Positions 16,021 through 24,544 of a stretch of DNA of 64,000 nucleotides are shown in pieces. The position numbers were made by a program, and so were the translations under genes. The notes beneath the pieces are model-generated. The model did not search any database. It was not told the DNA's origin and worked only from the letters and a program-made list of their open reading frames with translations. The stretch is from Alicyclobacillus sp. SO9 (lineage in GTDB: Bacteria; Bacillota; Bacilli; Alicyclobacillales; Alicyclobacillaceae), in assembly GCF_016406125.1 (NCBI RefSeq), contig NZ_CP066339.1, positions 2,480,001 to 2,544,000 of the forward strand, written 5' to 3'. Numbering within the stretch: the first letter of the stretch is position 1; each line of letters starts with the position of its first letter.

Positions 16021-17597
16021 GTTGAGTCCGCCCCCGAACTGTTAGGTCGACGCTTGGCACCCGGATTGTCCTGATGTGGCCGGTTTCTCTGCGGCAAATA
16101 CCTGCGCGGTGCTCGTATTAACACGTCGAGTAGTTGTTTGGGGTTTCTTGGGGACAGGGGAGACATGTATGGAACACCGAACGAACGCAGGTTTAGTTGA
16201 TGCGTGAGTATCACAATAAAACTGAGCGTAATTCCGTACAACCCGACCGTTCCAGCTAACAGCAATACAAAAAACCGCAGGATTCGATAAGAAAAACCGA
16301 AGTTGTACCTAGGAATTGTAAACGATGCAATGCCGGACATGGCCACGACAATAACCGTTGGTGCCGAAACAATCCCAGCCTCCACGGCAGCTTGTCCAAC
16401 AACCAAACCGCCGACGATACTTACGGCGGAGCCAACAGCTTTTGGAAGACGAACGCCTGCTTCACGCAGTCCTTCAAAGATAATCTCCATCATGAAGGCT
16501 TCCAGAACAACGGGAAAGGGACTGCCATTATGAGATGCTGCAAAAGTAATCAGCAAATTGGTCGGAAGCATTTGCGGATGGAAGCTGGTCAGAGCCACAT
16601 AAACGGGTGTAAGGAAAATGGACAGATTCAGCATGATAAAACGGACCCATCTAATGAGGGTGACGTAGACGGGACGTTGATAATAGTCGTCAGGCGCCTG
16701 AAACCCGTTCCAAAAGGTCATGGGGACAAGCAGTACGGTTGGAGTTCCATCAACCGCAATGGCAATCTTGCCTTCAAGCAGCGCCGCAGCCACGACATCA
16801 GGACGTTCTGTGTTTTGCACTTGAGGATAGGGAGACAATGGTGAGTCTTCAAGAAACTCTTCGATGTAATGCGCGTCGAACACCGACGAAAGACGGATGT
16901 TCTTTAAGCGCTGATGGACTTCTTCAAGTACCGAATCTTCCGCAACACCGCTCAAATACAAGATGGCGACATCCGTCTTGGAACTTTCACCAATTATCAT
17001 AGCTTCGGTTCTGAGCCGAGCATCGCGCAATCGCCTTCGAATCAGTGCTGTCGTATCTCTCAACGTTTCGTTGAAAGCTTCATGAGGCCCCTGTACCGAG
17101 GGTTCGGACTGTGATTCTTCAATGGGTCGTACAGGCCACCCAGCCATCTCTGCTAAGAGGGCGGTGCGCGTTCCACCTCCGATTATGGCAACATGCCCCG
17201 TTAACAGTCCATCAATCACACCTCCAAGTGTATTGACATTCTTCACGTTGGCAATGGGAACGAGTTGTTTGGTGACGAATTCAAAAACGCCGTTAGGCAT
17301 CCATCTGCTCCGTGCGGCTGACGGGCCATCAATGACCAGAGGCTTCAGGACAGTTTCGTTTAATGTTTTTGTGTCCACAAGTCCCGTTACATAGATAATG
17401 AGAAGCTGAGAATTTTTGGCCAGCTCCACTCGTCGAAAGACAATGTCAGCGGCATTGCCCGATACGCTTTTTACTTTTTCTTCAATCCAATCGATATTCT
17501 TATCCAGTACACCGGACAAGTCATCGTTTTGCGGCTCTAGTCCGCGATGTCGAAGCTTTTGATGGCTGAAAACATTGAAAAAGCCTCTGTAACTCAT
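16017..17597 (-). CDS. gerAA: GerAA-family germinant receptor A subunit
   Basis: The protein has the large soluble N-terminal domain of GerA A-subunits (about 1-290, with RRRLRDARLRTEAMIIGESSK-like core and RPDVVAAALLEGKIAI) and a C-terminal membrane domain of about five helices ending near SFGVPYMSPLSPR. A subunits form oligomeric channels in the spore inner membrane. Start chosen at ATG 17597 with GGGAGA 7 bases before; ATG 17603 and ATG 17612 are upstream alternatives. First gene of the A-C-B operon. Confidence 0.92.
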   Translation of the reverse strand: MSYRGFFNVFSHQKLRHRGLEPQNDDLSGVLDKNIDWIEEKVKSVSGNAADIVFRRVELAKNSQLLIIYVTGLVDTKTLNETVLKPLVIDGPSAARSRWMPNGVFEFVTKQLVPIANVKNVNTLGGVIDGLLTGHVAIIGGGTRTALLAEMAGWPVRPIEESQSEPSVQGPHEAFNETLRDTTALIRRRLRDARLRTEAMIIGESSKTDVAILYLSGVAEDSVLEEVHQRLKNIRLSSVFDAHYIEEFLEDSPLSPYPQVQNTERPDVVAAALLEGKIAIAVDGTPTVLLVPMTFWNGFQAPDDYYQRPVYVTLIRWVRFIMLNLSIFLTPVYVALTSFHPQMLPTNLLITFAASHNGSPFPVVLEAFMMEIIFEGLREAGVRLPKAVGSAVSIVGGLVVGQAAVEAGIVSAPTVIVVAMSGIASFTIPRYNFGFSYRILRFFVLLLAGTVGLYGITLSFIVILTHQLNLRSFGVPYMSPLSPRNPKQLLDVLIRAPRRYLPQRNRPHQDNPGAKRRPNSSGADST

Positions 17598-17841
17598 AAG
17601 CATCTCCCACATAGCAGGCTAGGTACTTGTCAAAAATGGTTGGCGTCTACAGCAATTCAGAGGTGTACTTAATGTACCCGCATTAAGCTGTTTCAATTAC
17701 TGAATGGTGACTGAATTACCAAATGACGTAATCTGAGATGCAGGATTGGCAAGGGGACCTGCGATCCGCAGTGAAAGGCCGTGACGTGAGCGGTGTTTTC
17801 GAAATAAGGATAAAGAAACGGCCTGACGGGGAGGGGAAGTT

Positions 17842-18273
17842 GTGGCAAATTCGAAGCAGCGAAAGCATTCTTCCCGGCACGGACTTGTCGCACTGCAATA
17901 CTCCATTGATTTTGTCATGGCAATTCTACTGCTGACAGGACGCATCACGACATCTGGAATTTTTGTTGTGCCTGAGGGCTTCTTTTTAGGGGCAACGGGT
18001 CCCATTTTTGGGGGTGATTTGTTTGAGGGAACGTCCGAGGAAATGTCGTTGAGCCTGCGCGCTGTCAACGTCATTACGGCCGTCTTGCTGATTCTGAATG
18101 TGATACGGGTCACGGGCACGTATGTGACGAGCGGTCGCCAAATTGTTGTGTTCAGCGGTGAGATCTTTGGCATCAAGGATATTGCTGGAGTAGTCAGTGC
18201 AGATGAAATGAAACGAGATTTGGCTTTTGATATAAGACAATATGTACGTGCTCAGTTACTCCGTGAACGCTGA
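17842..18273 (+). CDS. Unknown membrane protein beside germination genes
   Basis: Not recognised. A GTG start at 17842 follows GGGGAGGGGAAG. The 143-residue protein has two hydrophobic stretches (about 22-38 and 76-95), a Gly-rich loop between them (TGPIFGGDLFEG) and a charged C-terminal helix. It is divergent from the gerA operon and followed by another small membrane ORF, so it may be a germination accessory protein; this rests on position only. Confidence 0.6.
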   Translation: MANSKQRKHSSRHGLVALQYSIDFVMAILLLTGRITTSGIFVVPEGFFLGATGPIFGGDLFEGTSEEMSLSLRAVNVITAVLLILNVIRVTGTYVTSGRQIVVFSGEIFGIKDIAGVVSADEMKRDLAFDIRQYVRAQLLRER

Positions 18274-18305
18274 CAACTACATGTATCGAAGGATGTGAGT
18301 GTCAA

Positions 18306-18449
18306 TTGGAACACCAAGAAAAAAGTCAAAATGAAAATAATGGGCTTTTCAACCTGGGATTTCGATTTTATGCAGTCGCATTTCTTGTTATTTTCTATTA
18401 CTTCTTTACTAAACCTGTTAACCGTTCCCATGCCCTGGAGAGTGAATGA
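18306..18449 (+). CDS. Possible 47-residue single-pass membrane protein
   Basis: A TTG start at 18306 sits about 10 bases after AAGGATG. The peptide has a polar Asn/Glu/Gln-rich head, then a hydrophobic helix RFYAVAFLVIFYYFF near 20-34 and a short polar tail. It lies 32 bases behind the 143-residue membrane protein, as if in one operon. The hydrophobic profile makes it more credible than the overlapping frames, but no family is known. Confidence 0.4.
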   Translation: MEHQEKSQNENNGLFNLGFRFYAVAFLVIFYYFFTKPVNRSHALESE

Positions 18450-18497
18450 CCAAGGCCTCATTGATGACTCATATTGTAAGCGTCGTGTTCGCAACCT

Positions 18498-19592
18498 CTA
18501 CGGGCCGGGTCCTGTTGCTAACCGCCTTCGGATCCGGAAGACGAGGATGGTGGTGCAGGGAATGATGATTGCTGTGAAGATGTAATAGGCTGGCGTTGTA
18601 GACAGGTTGTAGTGGCTCAGAGCAGTTCCGTCCTTGATGAGCAGGATTGCTCCAGCCCAGCAGGCAATGGTGAGCGAAATAACAGAGGTTTTGTAACTGG
18701 TCACATTAAAGACTTCTGTTATTGCTAAACTGGTGAGATAGATGTAAAAGGTCAATTTCAGGTAAACCGTAGTGAGTAATCCCATAATATAGAGCGTATC
18801 GAAACGTTGTACAAACTCTCCCAGATAAATGGACCGGACTACTGAAAGCAGCGTATAGGTGACATAGCTGATATTTCTCCCGAGAACGGATATACTGATG
18901 ATTTCTATGATGACAGATAATACGACGATGAGGATGCCGGCAAGGAAGACATCAACGGCGATTTTTTTTGGCTGGGACAGGTTTGTGTAGACTTGTAAGA
19001 TGACAATGAGTTGCAGCATAAAGGTTGTATTAGGAAGAATCGCACCACGAAAAATCGGGATCCACCCGTCGGCAATGCTAGGTGACAGTTGGGAAAAGTC
19101 AGCGTAACGAAGGCTGAGTAGTATCGGAATGACCGTTCCAAGAAACATCAATGGCGCGAAAAATTGTGCCGTTCGACCCAATGATTCTAATCCGTGCAAG
19201 GCTCCAAACGAAATGGGAATGACCAAAGCGGCTGCAAGTACAACGAGAGCAGTCTTGGGATAGACTGTTCCTTCCAGGAACAGGTTAAACTCGCGCCATA
19301 TGATACATATAGCCACGAATAACCAGATTAGATACCAGATACCAACGAGTGCCCCGACAATAGGACCAAAGGCCAATTTAAAACTCTTCGCTAAGTTAAC
19401 GTTCTCAAACGTACGCGAATAGGCGTATGCGATGATAACAGTTATCAGGAGTCCAATAGATGTCAGCGATGCACAAATCCAACCGTCATTAATGGTGAAA
19501 TGCGCAATACCAGTTGGCATAACCAAGATGCCAGTTCCCATAATGGTCCAGAAGAGCAGATAAACTACTTGTGTACGAGAAACAATTGTCAA
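18498..19592 (-). CDS. Orphan GerAB-family spore germination permease
   Basis: This second GerAB-type permease (about 364 residues, about 10 helices) opens SRTQVVYLLFWTIMGTGILVMP and keeps the family core ALHGLESLGRTAQFFAPLMF. The start is taken as TTG 19592 because AAGGGTGAT lies 6 bases before; the frame is open 14 codons upstream. No matching A or C subunit adjoins it on its own transcript, so it may swap into the nearby GerA receptor or work alone. It ends facing the small membrane ORF. Confidence 0.82.
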   Translation of the reverse strand: MTIVSRTQVVYLLFWTIMGTGILVMPTGIAHFTINDGWICASLTSIGLLITVIIAYAYSRTFENVNLAKSFKLAFGPIVGALVGIWYLIWLFVAICIIWREFNLFLEGTVYPKTALVVLAAALVIPISFGALHGLESLGRTAQFFAPLMFLGTVIPILLSLRYADFSQLSPSIADGWIPIFRGAILPNTTFMLQLIVILQVYTNLSQPKKIAVDVFLAGILIVVLSVIIEIISISVLGRNISYVTYTLLSVVRSIYLGEFVQRFDTLYIMGLLTTVYLKLTFYIYLTSLAITEVFNVTSYKTSVISLTIACWAGAILLIKDGTALSHYNLSTTPAYYIFTAIIIPCTTILVFRIRRRLATGPGP

Positions 19593-19880
19593 ATGGATCA
19601 CCCTTGTTTTAGAGAAAAAGCCTGATGCTGTCACGTATCGGTTACTATGCCAATAAATCCGGTATCTATGTACGTATCCGGTCCCATTACTAACTTGCCG
19701 TCCAGTTTCGATGCTCGTTAAGGGCTGTCGTACCAGCCTCCAGGATTACAGATTCGCTTCCTTTCATTTAATTTCCCGAGGATTCTCTGACAAAACGCGA
19801 TTTATGTTGAATTACAGAGGAATTTTGAGAATTTTGTCGAAGCGTTCATTTTAGTCCTTTTGAAAAGGGGTAACGGTGCT

Positions 19881-21344
19881 ATGACGATTGCCTTAGACAC
19901 AAAACCTGGAATAAATCATCAACGCATATCCGATATGCTCAACCGCAATATTATTTTGGCACCCTGGCTCTCTACTGAGGGAAAGATAAACCGGATTAGC
20001 AAAGAACAACAGGAACTGATACTGGCACTTGCCAGGAGATTAAATGAAAACCGGATACGCAGAATTAAAATGCTGGTTGTCGATGAGCGGATGTTCGTAT
20101 CTGAAGCGTATGCGCTCTATATGCATGCTGAGTTTCTTAAATCCACGGCAATATATCTGTCCTCCATGAAGCTCGGTACACTTCGGGTTACTGATGAGAT
20201 GATCCACGTTGCAGACAGACTTCTCGCTGAATACTTGAAGAACTACGGTTCCGATGCTTTAGTGAACAATTACATGCTGATTGGCAGTTATGAACACGGT
20301 CAGTTGCTGGAATTCTATAAAAAGGTCCCGAAAGAGGTCTATGTCTCTGGGCGATGGCATCGCCCCTGGACAGAGTTTCCACTCGATGGAGAATTGGACT
20401 ATGCAATCAGTCAGAGTGCAGTGAAGATCGACGCAGACGGGCTTGTTCAACTTACGGATCGCGGGAGGGAAATATATCAACAAGTGAAGCAGGTTCTTGT
20501 TAATACTGGGTATCTCCAGCAGCGCGCAAGATGGATGCGGATCTCCAATTTCACAAACTTGGAGGATTATGACGAGGTCATTGAAACCTTGGGTCCAGAT
20601 GCTCACACAATGAGACGAAAACTGATTCACATGTCGGGAATCAAACCAGGTATGAGAGTTCTTGAGTTAGGATGTGGTACAGGAACGCTCACTTTTGATG
20701 ACGGATTACACCAAATTGTCGGGGCGACAGGAAGTATTGTCGGCGTAGACTTGTCAGCCGGCATGTTAGCTCGGGCTGAGGTGAAGCGGAAACGACTAGG
20801 AATTGAAAACGTTAAGTTCGTACAATCAGACGCAGAAAATTTGCCTTTTAAATTTCAAGAATTTGATGCAGTGGTGGGCTTTGGATTCTTGCATTTTACC
20901 AACATACCCAAGGTTTTGCACGAAGTGGTTCGGGTATCAAAACGAGGTGCCCCGTTTGTTACAATGTTTCCCCTGCAATTTCCAGCTTCTCAAGACTTCT
21001 TTCAGGAATGGTTTGGTGACTTGCTTGCAATACAGGAACAGGAAGACAGCAATGTTTTGTTACATTCAGATGAAGCTTTAGAAAGTGTGGGTGATTTCTT
21101 CCGGGATTTCGAAACGTTCACTACGGAAGCTAGAATCCCTTATGACAATCCGGCAATGGTAGTGAAGTTCTTTGTCGAAGTAGCAAACTTCTTTGATGGA
21201 GCGCTGTCACGATTTCCTTGGCGGGCGCGCCAAGAGAAAATCAATGAATTGATTGAAAGAGGCGAGGTTATTGTTGCCAAGTACGGTCGACGAAACCTTG
21301 TTTCAAAACACGCAATGCAGTGGATTAGAGCGGTCAATTCGTGA
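19881..21344 (+). CDS. SAM-dependent methyltransferase with novel N-terminal domain
   Basis: The C-terminal half (about 245-400) is a class I methyltransferase: VLELGCGTGTLTF (motif I, near 267), VGVDLSAGML, NVKFVQSDAENLPF and a VVGFGFLHF post-I pattern, as in Methyltransf_11. The N-terminal 230 residues are helix-rich and charged, with no family I recognise; the segment LTDRGREIYQQVKQVLVNTGYL may be a winged-helix remnant. ATG 19881 follows AAAAGGGG. Directly downstream is a short YheC/YheD ATP-grasp protein, suggesting a ligase/methylase pair acting on one product. The substrate is unknown. Confidence 0.72.
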   Translation: MTIALDTKPGINHQRISDMLNRNIILAPWLSTEGKINRISKEQQELILALARRLNENRIRRIKMLVVDERMFVSEAYALYMHAEFLKSTAIYLSSMKLGTLRVTDEMIHVADRLLAEYLKNYGSDALVNNYMLIGSYEHGQLLEFYKKVPKEVYVSGRWHRPWTEFPLDGELDYAISQSAVKIDADGLVQLTDRGREIYQQVKQVLVNTGYLQQRARWMRISNFTNLEDYDEVIETLGPDAHTMRRKLIHMSGIKPGMRVLELGCGTGTLTFDDGLHQIVGATGSIVGVDLSAGMLARAEVKRKRLGIENVKFVQSDAENLPFKFQEFDAVVGFGFLHFTNIPKVLHEVVRVSKRGAPFVTMFPLQFPASQDFFQEWFGDLLAIQEQEDSNVLLHSDEALESVGDFFRDFETFTTEARIPYDNPAMVVKFFVEVANFFDGALSRFPWRARQEKINELIERGEVIVAKYGRRNLVSKHAMQWIRAVNS

Positions 21345-21389
21345 CCTTGATTGTACTTGATCCAAGATTGTAGGGAAGCAAAAAGTTCG

Positions 21390-22208
21390 ATGCGTGCATG
21401 CCTGTGTTCAACCAATCATGGTGCGTTTGATAAGGCGGAGATCTATCGGGTTATTTCCAGGTCGTCCGCATCCGGTTATTTGCCAGAGACATATTTAGCG
21501 CTCAACCAGGGAGCATTTCGTGAAATGCTAAGCCGTCATTCTTCGATTTACTTAAAGCCGCGGGGGGGAAGTATCGGTCAAGGAATGGTAAGGATTGACG
21601 CGCGGGCGGATGGTTATGATATTTCGGTTTTAAAAGACCACGAAACAAAAGTGTATCAGGCGACGAATCTTGAAGCGGCTTGGAGTTCAGTAAACCAGCA
21701 TCGGATGCCAGGCGGACAGTACCTAATCCAGGCGGCGAAACCCCTGCTCAAATGGCAAGGCAGACCTTGTGACTTTCGTACGCTGCTGCAGAAATACGGT
21801 GCTCATTGGCGTGTTGTGGGTATTGGCGTGAGAGTGGCAGGAGAAGGTGTCATTACGACTCACGTTCCCAACGGCGGGAGCATTGTAGCTGCAAATGAAG
21901 TGTTGCAGTCCAGTTTTAAATCGCGTGCGGGGGACGTTGAACGCGAACTGAGAAGAGCTGTATTGCAATCCGCAGACGCCATTGATTTGTATTATGACCG
22001 CAAACTTGGTGAAATGTCTATGGATATGGCGATTGAAGACACGGGTCGAGTCTGGTTCCTGGAAGCCAATTCCAAACCAATGAAGTTCGATGAAAAGAGT
22101 ATCCGAAAAGAGTCCCTGGAAGGTGTCATTCTACATCTTGAGGAGCTTCAGCAGGACAAACGGGCAGTCCAAAAGGCTGCGCTCACGCGTCCAGACTCTC
22201 ATCAATGA
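21390..22208 (+). CDS. Short YheC/YheD-family ATP-grasp protein (copy 3)
   Basis: This is a third YheC/YheD protein, reduced to the ATP-grasp part: FDKAEIYRVIS, YLKPRGGSIGQGMVRI (ATP loop near 55), CDFRTLLQ near 120, and the metal site WFLEANSKPMKFDE near 225. The N-terminal domain of about 150 residues present in copies 1 and 2 is missing, while catalytic residues look intact. ATG 21390 is preferred; TTG 21351 in frame is a possible earlier start but has no ribosome binding site. It follows the methyltransferase gene by 45 bases and is likely co-transcribed with it. Confidence 0.8.
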   Translation: MRACLCSTNHGAFDKAEIYRVISRSSASGYLPETYLALNQGAFREMLSRHSSIYLKPRGGSIGQGMVRIDARADGYDISVLKDHETKVYQATNLEAAWSSVNQHRMPGGQYLIQAAKPLLKWQGRPCDFRTLLQKYGAHWRVVGIGVRVAGEGVITTHVPNGGSIVAANEVLQSSFKSRAGDVERELRRAVLQSADAIDLYYDRKLGEMSMDMAIEDTGRVWFLEANSKPMKFDEKSIRKESLEGVILHLEELQQDKRAVQKAALTRPDSHQ

Positions 22209-22449
22209 GCGGCCAGGGCAGAGAAAAACGCTGTTTGCCTTTCAAAATTCGGATGATTGCCAGCGCCGGGATGTATTGCCATTGCCCTGAATAGATGAGA
22301 ACGGCTCCATCCTGGCGCAATAGTTGATGAAGTCCGAGAAAGTCCTGAACGAGTGTACGCTTGTCACAAGAGACCACGGGACCTTCGAGGATATCGGGTA
22401 CATTCGAGCAGTGGATTTGAAATGTTGGCACATTTTGCTTATTGGACAA
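22183..22449 (-). CDS. Possible small protein, convergent with ATP-grasp gene
   Basis: An 88-residue frame fills the gap before miaB on the minus strand. A TTG start at 22449 follows GGAGTGAG. The sequence has a mixed, globular look (GLHQLLRQDGAVLIYSG) but no family is recognised. It overlaps the end of the ATP-grasp gene by 26 bases. It may be real or chance. Confidence 0.4.
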   Translation of the reverse strand: MSNKQNVPTFQIHCSNVPDILEGPVVSCDKRTLVQDFLGLHQLLRQDGAVLIYSGQWQYIPALAIIRILKGKQRFSLPWPLIDESLDA

Positions 22450-22477
22450 GCTGTTTTCTCACTCCTATCACGGGGTT

Positions 22478-22508
22478 TTGACATTGTGGTATGATGGTGT
22501 CGTATTAT
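22478..22508 (+). promoter_or_regulatory. Probable sigma-A promoter of the miaB-mutSL operon
   Basis: A perfect TTGACA (22478-22483) is followed 19 bases later by TATTAT (22503-22508), some 30 bases ahead of the miaB start. The spacing is long, so the minus-10 assignment is uncertain. Confidence 0.5.
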
Positions 22509-22538
22509 ACCCTTATTATACAGTAAAGGAGGATTCGT

Positions 22539-24104
22539 TTGGCGACAGAGAACTTGATTAAAAAGTTGCGCGAAGGACGTCTGCAGTCAGGTCAGGGACT
22601 CACATTTGGGACACATCGCCCGAATCCCGTAAACCATATACAGTACGATGCAGATGAGTTGACGAAAGACTACCAGATTGGAAGAAAGGTTGACGGTTCT
22701 GCATACCGTTTTCTCATAAAAACCTACGGCTGTCAGATGAACGAACACGATACAGAAATGATGTCTGGGTTGTTTTTGGCCATGGGTTATGAACATGCAG
22801 AGAGCAATGAGGATGCTGATGTCATTCTCTTCAACACCTGTGCAGTGCGGGAAAACGCGGAAGACAAGGTATTTGGCGAAATTGGGCGTCTGCGTCCGCT
22901 CAAATCCCGCAATCCTGAGCTCATGCTTGGTTTATGCGGGTGCATGGCACAGGAACAGAGTGTGCAGACCATGGTTCGGGAGAAGTTCCCGTGGGTCGAT
23001 CTCGTTTTTGGAACGCACAATATTCACCGCCTCCCCGCTTTAGTCAAGGAAGCTCGAGATAGTCAGGAAACTGTAATGGAAATCTGGGATAAGGCTGCCT
23101 CAACGGTGGAGAACATTCCTAAGTCACGCAAGGAAAATACGCGCGCGTGGGTTAACATTCAGTACGGTTGCAACAAGTTCTGCACCTACTGTATTGTCCC
23201 GTATACGCGCGGTGCTGAACGCAGCCGTCTTCCGGAGGATATCGTTGCCGAAGTAACAGAGTTGGCGAATGAAGGCTTTAAAGAAATCACGCTGCTGGGA
23301 CAGAATGTGAATGACTACGGCGTTGATTTGGGGAGTGTGACGTTTGCACAGTTACTGAAGCAAGTTGCAGAGCTTTCAGGAATTGAGCGCATTCGTTTTA
23401 CCACCTCAAACCCGTGGAATTTTACGGACGAATTGATAGAGACCATCGCGCTGCATGACAATATTGTGGAACACATCCATCTTCCCATGCAGTCCGGCAA
23501 CAATCAGGTCTTGAAGCGAATGAATCGTACTCATACCAGAGAGTACTATTTGGAATTGGTAGACAAAATCAGAACGAAGATTCCGAATGTAAGCTTGACT
23601 ACCGATATCATTGTAGGGTTTCCCGGTGAAACTGAAGAACAGTTCCAGGAGACTTTGAGTCTGGTTAACCAAGTGCGCTTCGATAATGCGTTCACATTTA
23701 TTTATTCGCCTCGTGAAAATACTCCGGCGGCAGGCTTCCATGATGACGTCACCATGGAAGAGAAGAAGCAACGATTGCAACGTCTAAACGACCTGCAATA
23801 CGGTATTAGTCGAAACATAAATGAGAAACTGTCTGGTGAAATCGTTGAGGTGCTGGTAGAAGGCGAGAGCAAAACCAACCCCGATGTAATGGCCGGTCGT
23901 ACGAGAACGAACAAGTTGGTCTTGGTCCCCGGTGATAAATCGCTTCGCGGCAGCTTGGTTCAGGTGAAGATTGTGGACCCGAAGACGTGGACGTTGATGG
24001 GGGAACTAGTCACCGGATTGAGCCCACAGGAGATTAAAGCAGACAGAGCAGAAACGGATCCAAACAGAGCAGAGACGGATCCAAACAGGGAGGCATTGGC
24101 ATGA
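22539..24104 (+). CDS. miaB: tRNA-2-methylthio-N6-dimethylallyladenosine synthase MiaB
   Basis: MiaB is a radical-SAM methylthiotransferase that converts i6A37 to ms2i6A37 in tRNAs reading UNN codons. The N-terminal UPF0004 domain carries the auxiliary-cluster cysteines ([22 protein letters not shown]), the radical-SAM core has CNKFCTYC, and a TRAM domain lies near 415-480. The TTG start at 22539 follows AAAGGAGG. The extreme C-terminus has an exact short duplication (RAETDPN twice) not typical of MiaB. The ricA start codon overlaps its stop. Its substrate maker, miaA, is in the same gene run downstream. Confidence 0.95.
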   Translation: MATENLIKKLREGRLQSGQGLTFGTHRPNPVNHIQYDADELTKDYQIGRKVDGSAYRFLIKTYGCQMNEHDTEMMSGLFLAMGYEHAESNEDADVILFNTCAVRENAEDKVFGEIGRLRPLKSRNPELMLGLCGCMAQEQSVQTMVREKFPWVDLVFGTHNIHRLPALVKEARDSQETVMEIWDKAASTVENIPKSRKENTRAWVNIQYGCNKFCTYCIVPYTRGAERSRLPEDIVAEVTELANEGFKEITLLGQNVNDYGVDLGSVTFAQLLKQVAELSGIERIRFTTSNPWNFTDELIETIALHDNIVEHIHLPMQSGNNQVLKRMNRTHTREYYLELVDKIRTKIPNVSLTTDIIVGFPGETEEQFQETLSLVNQVRFDNAFTFIYSPRENTPAAGFHDDVTMEEKKQRLQRLNDLQYGISRNINEKLSGEIVEVLVEGESKTNPDVMAGRTRTNKLVLVPGDKSLRGSLVQVKIVDPKTWTLMGELVTGLSPQEIKADRAETDPNRAETDPNREALA

Positions 24105-24520
24105 CATATGAAAGTGTGGCTGAAAAGACAAGCGAGATTGCTGAGTCTATCGCAGGTTCAAAAGCCGCGCGGGAATACTGGAAAGCTCGTGAGAAGATGG
24201 AGTCTCACCGTCGAGCGCAGCAGTTGTTTGAGGAACTAAAACTCAAAACCAACTCCTATATGATTTTGGCGCAACAGTTACCGGAGACACACCCAAAAGT
24301 CATGTTGGCGAAATTGGAAATGGATGAAATTGAGGAGCAACTGCGGAAAATCCCTGTTGCCATTCAATATAAGGAAGCTCAGGCTGATGTGAACGAAATG
24401 ACGCAGATGGTTATCTCAACACTGCTGGTCCGTCTTCAGGATGTCCTGCCTGTCGAACGCGGTCCGAGACAAGGATGTGGTCAGGGCCACGGCGGTCAGG
24501 GTTGCGACTGCCAATCGTAA
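24101..24520 (+). CDS. ricA: YlbF/YmcA family protein, RicA-like
   Basis: This small helical protein of the YlbF/YmcA family is homologous to a subunit of the Ric (Y) complex, which in B. subtilis affects RNase Y-dependent mRNA processing, sporulation and biofilm entry. The helix-turn-helix-like hairpin ([19 protein letters not shown], then [18 protein letters not shown]) is typical. Its place between miaB and mutS matches ymcA of B. subtilis. The tail carries three to four cysteines ([13 protein letters not shown]), which could help hold an Fe-S cluster as reported for the Ric complex. ATG overlaps the miaB stop by 4 bases. Confidence 0.82.
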   Translation: MTYESVAEKTSEIAESIAGSKAAREYWKAREKMESHRRAQQLFEELKLKTNSYMILAQQLPETHPKVMLAKLEMDEIEEQLRKIPVAIQYKEAQADVNEMTQMVISTLLVRLQDVLPVERGPRQGCGQGHGGQGCDCQS

Positions 24521-24544
24521 CGCAGGGAGTGTAGACAATCTCTT

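Noticed and set aside
22587-22796. Minus-strand frame inside miaB
   Set aside because: Entirely within a conserved gene, no start signal.
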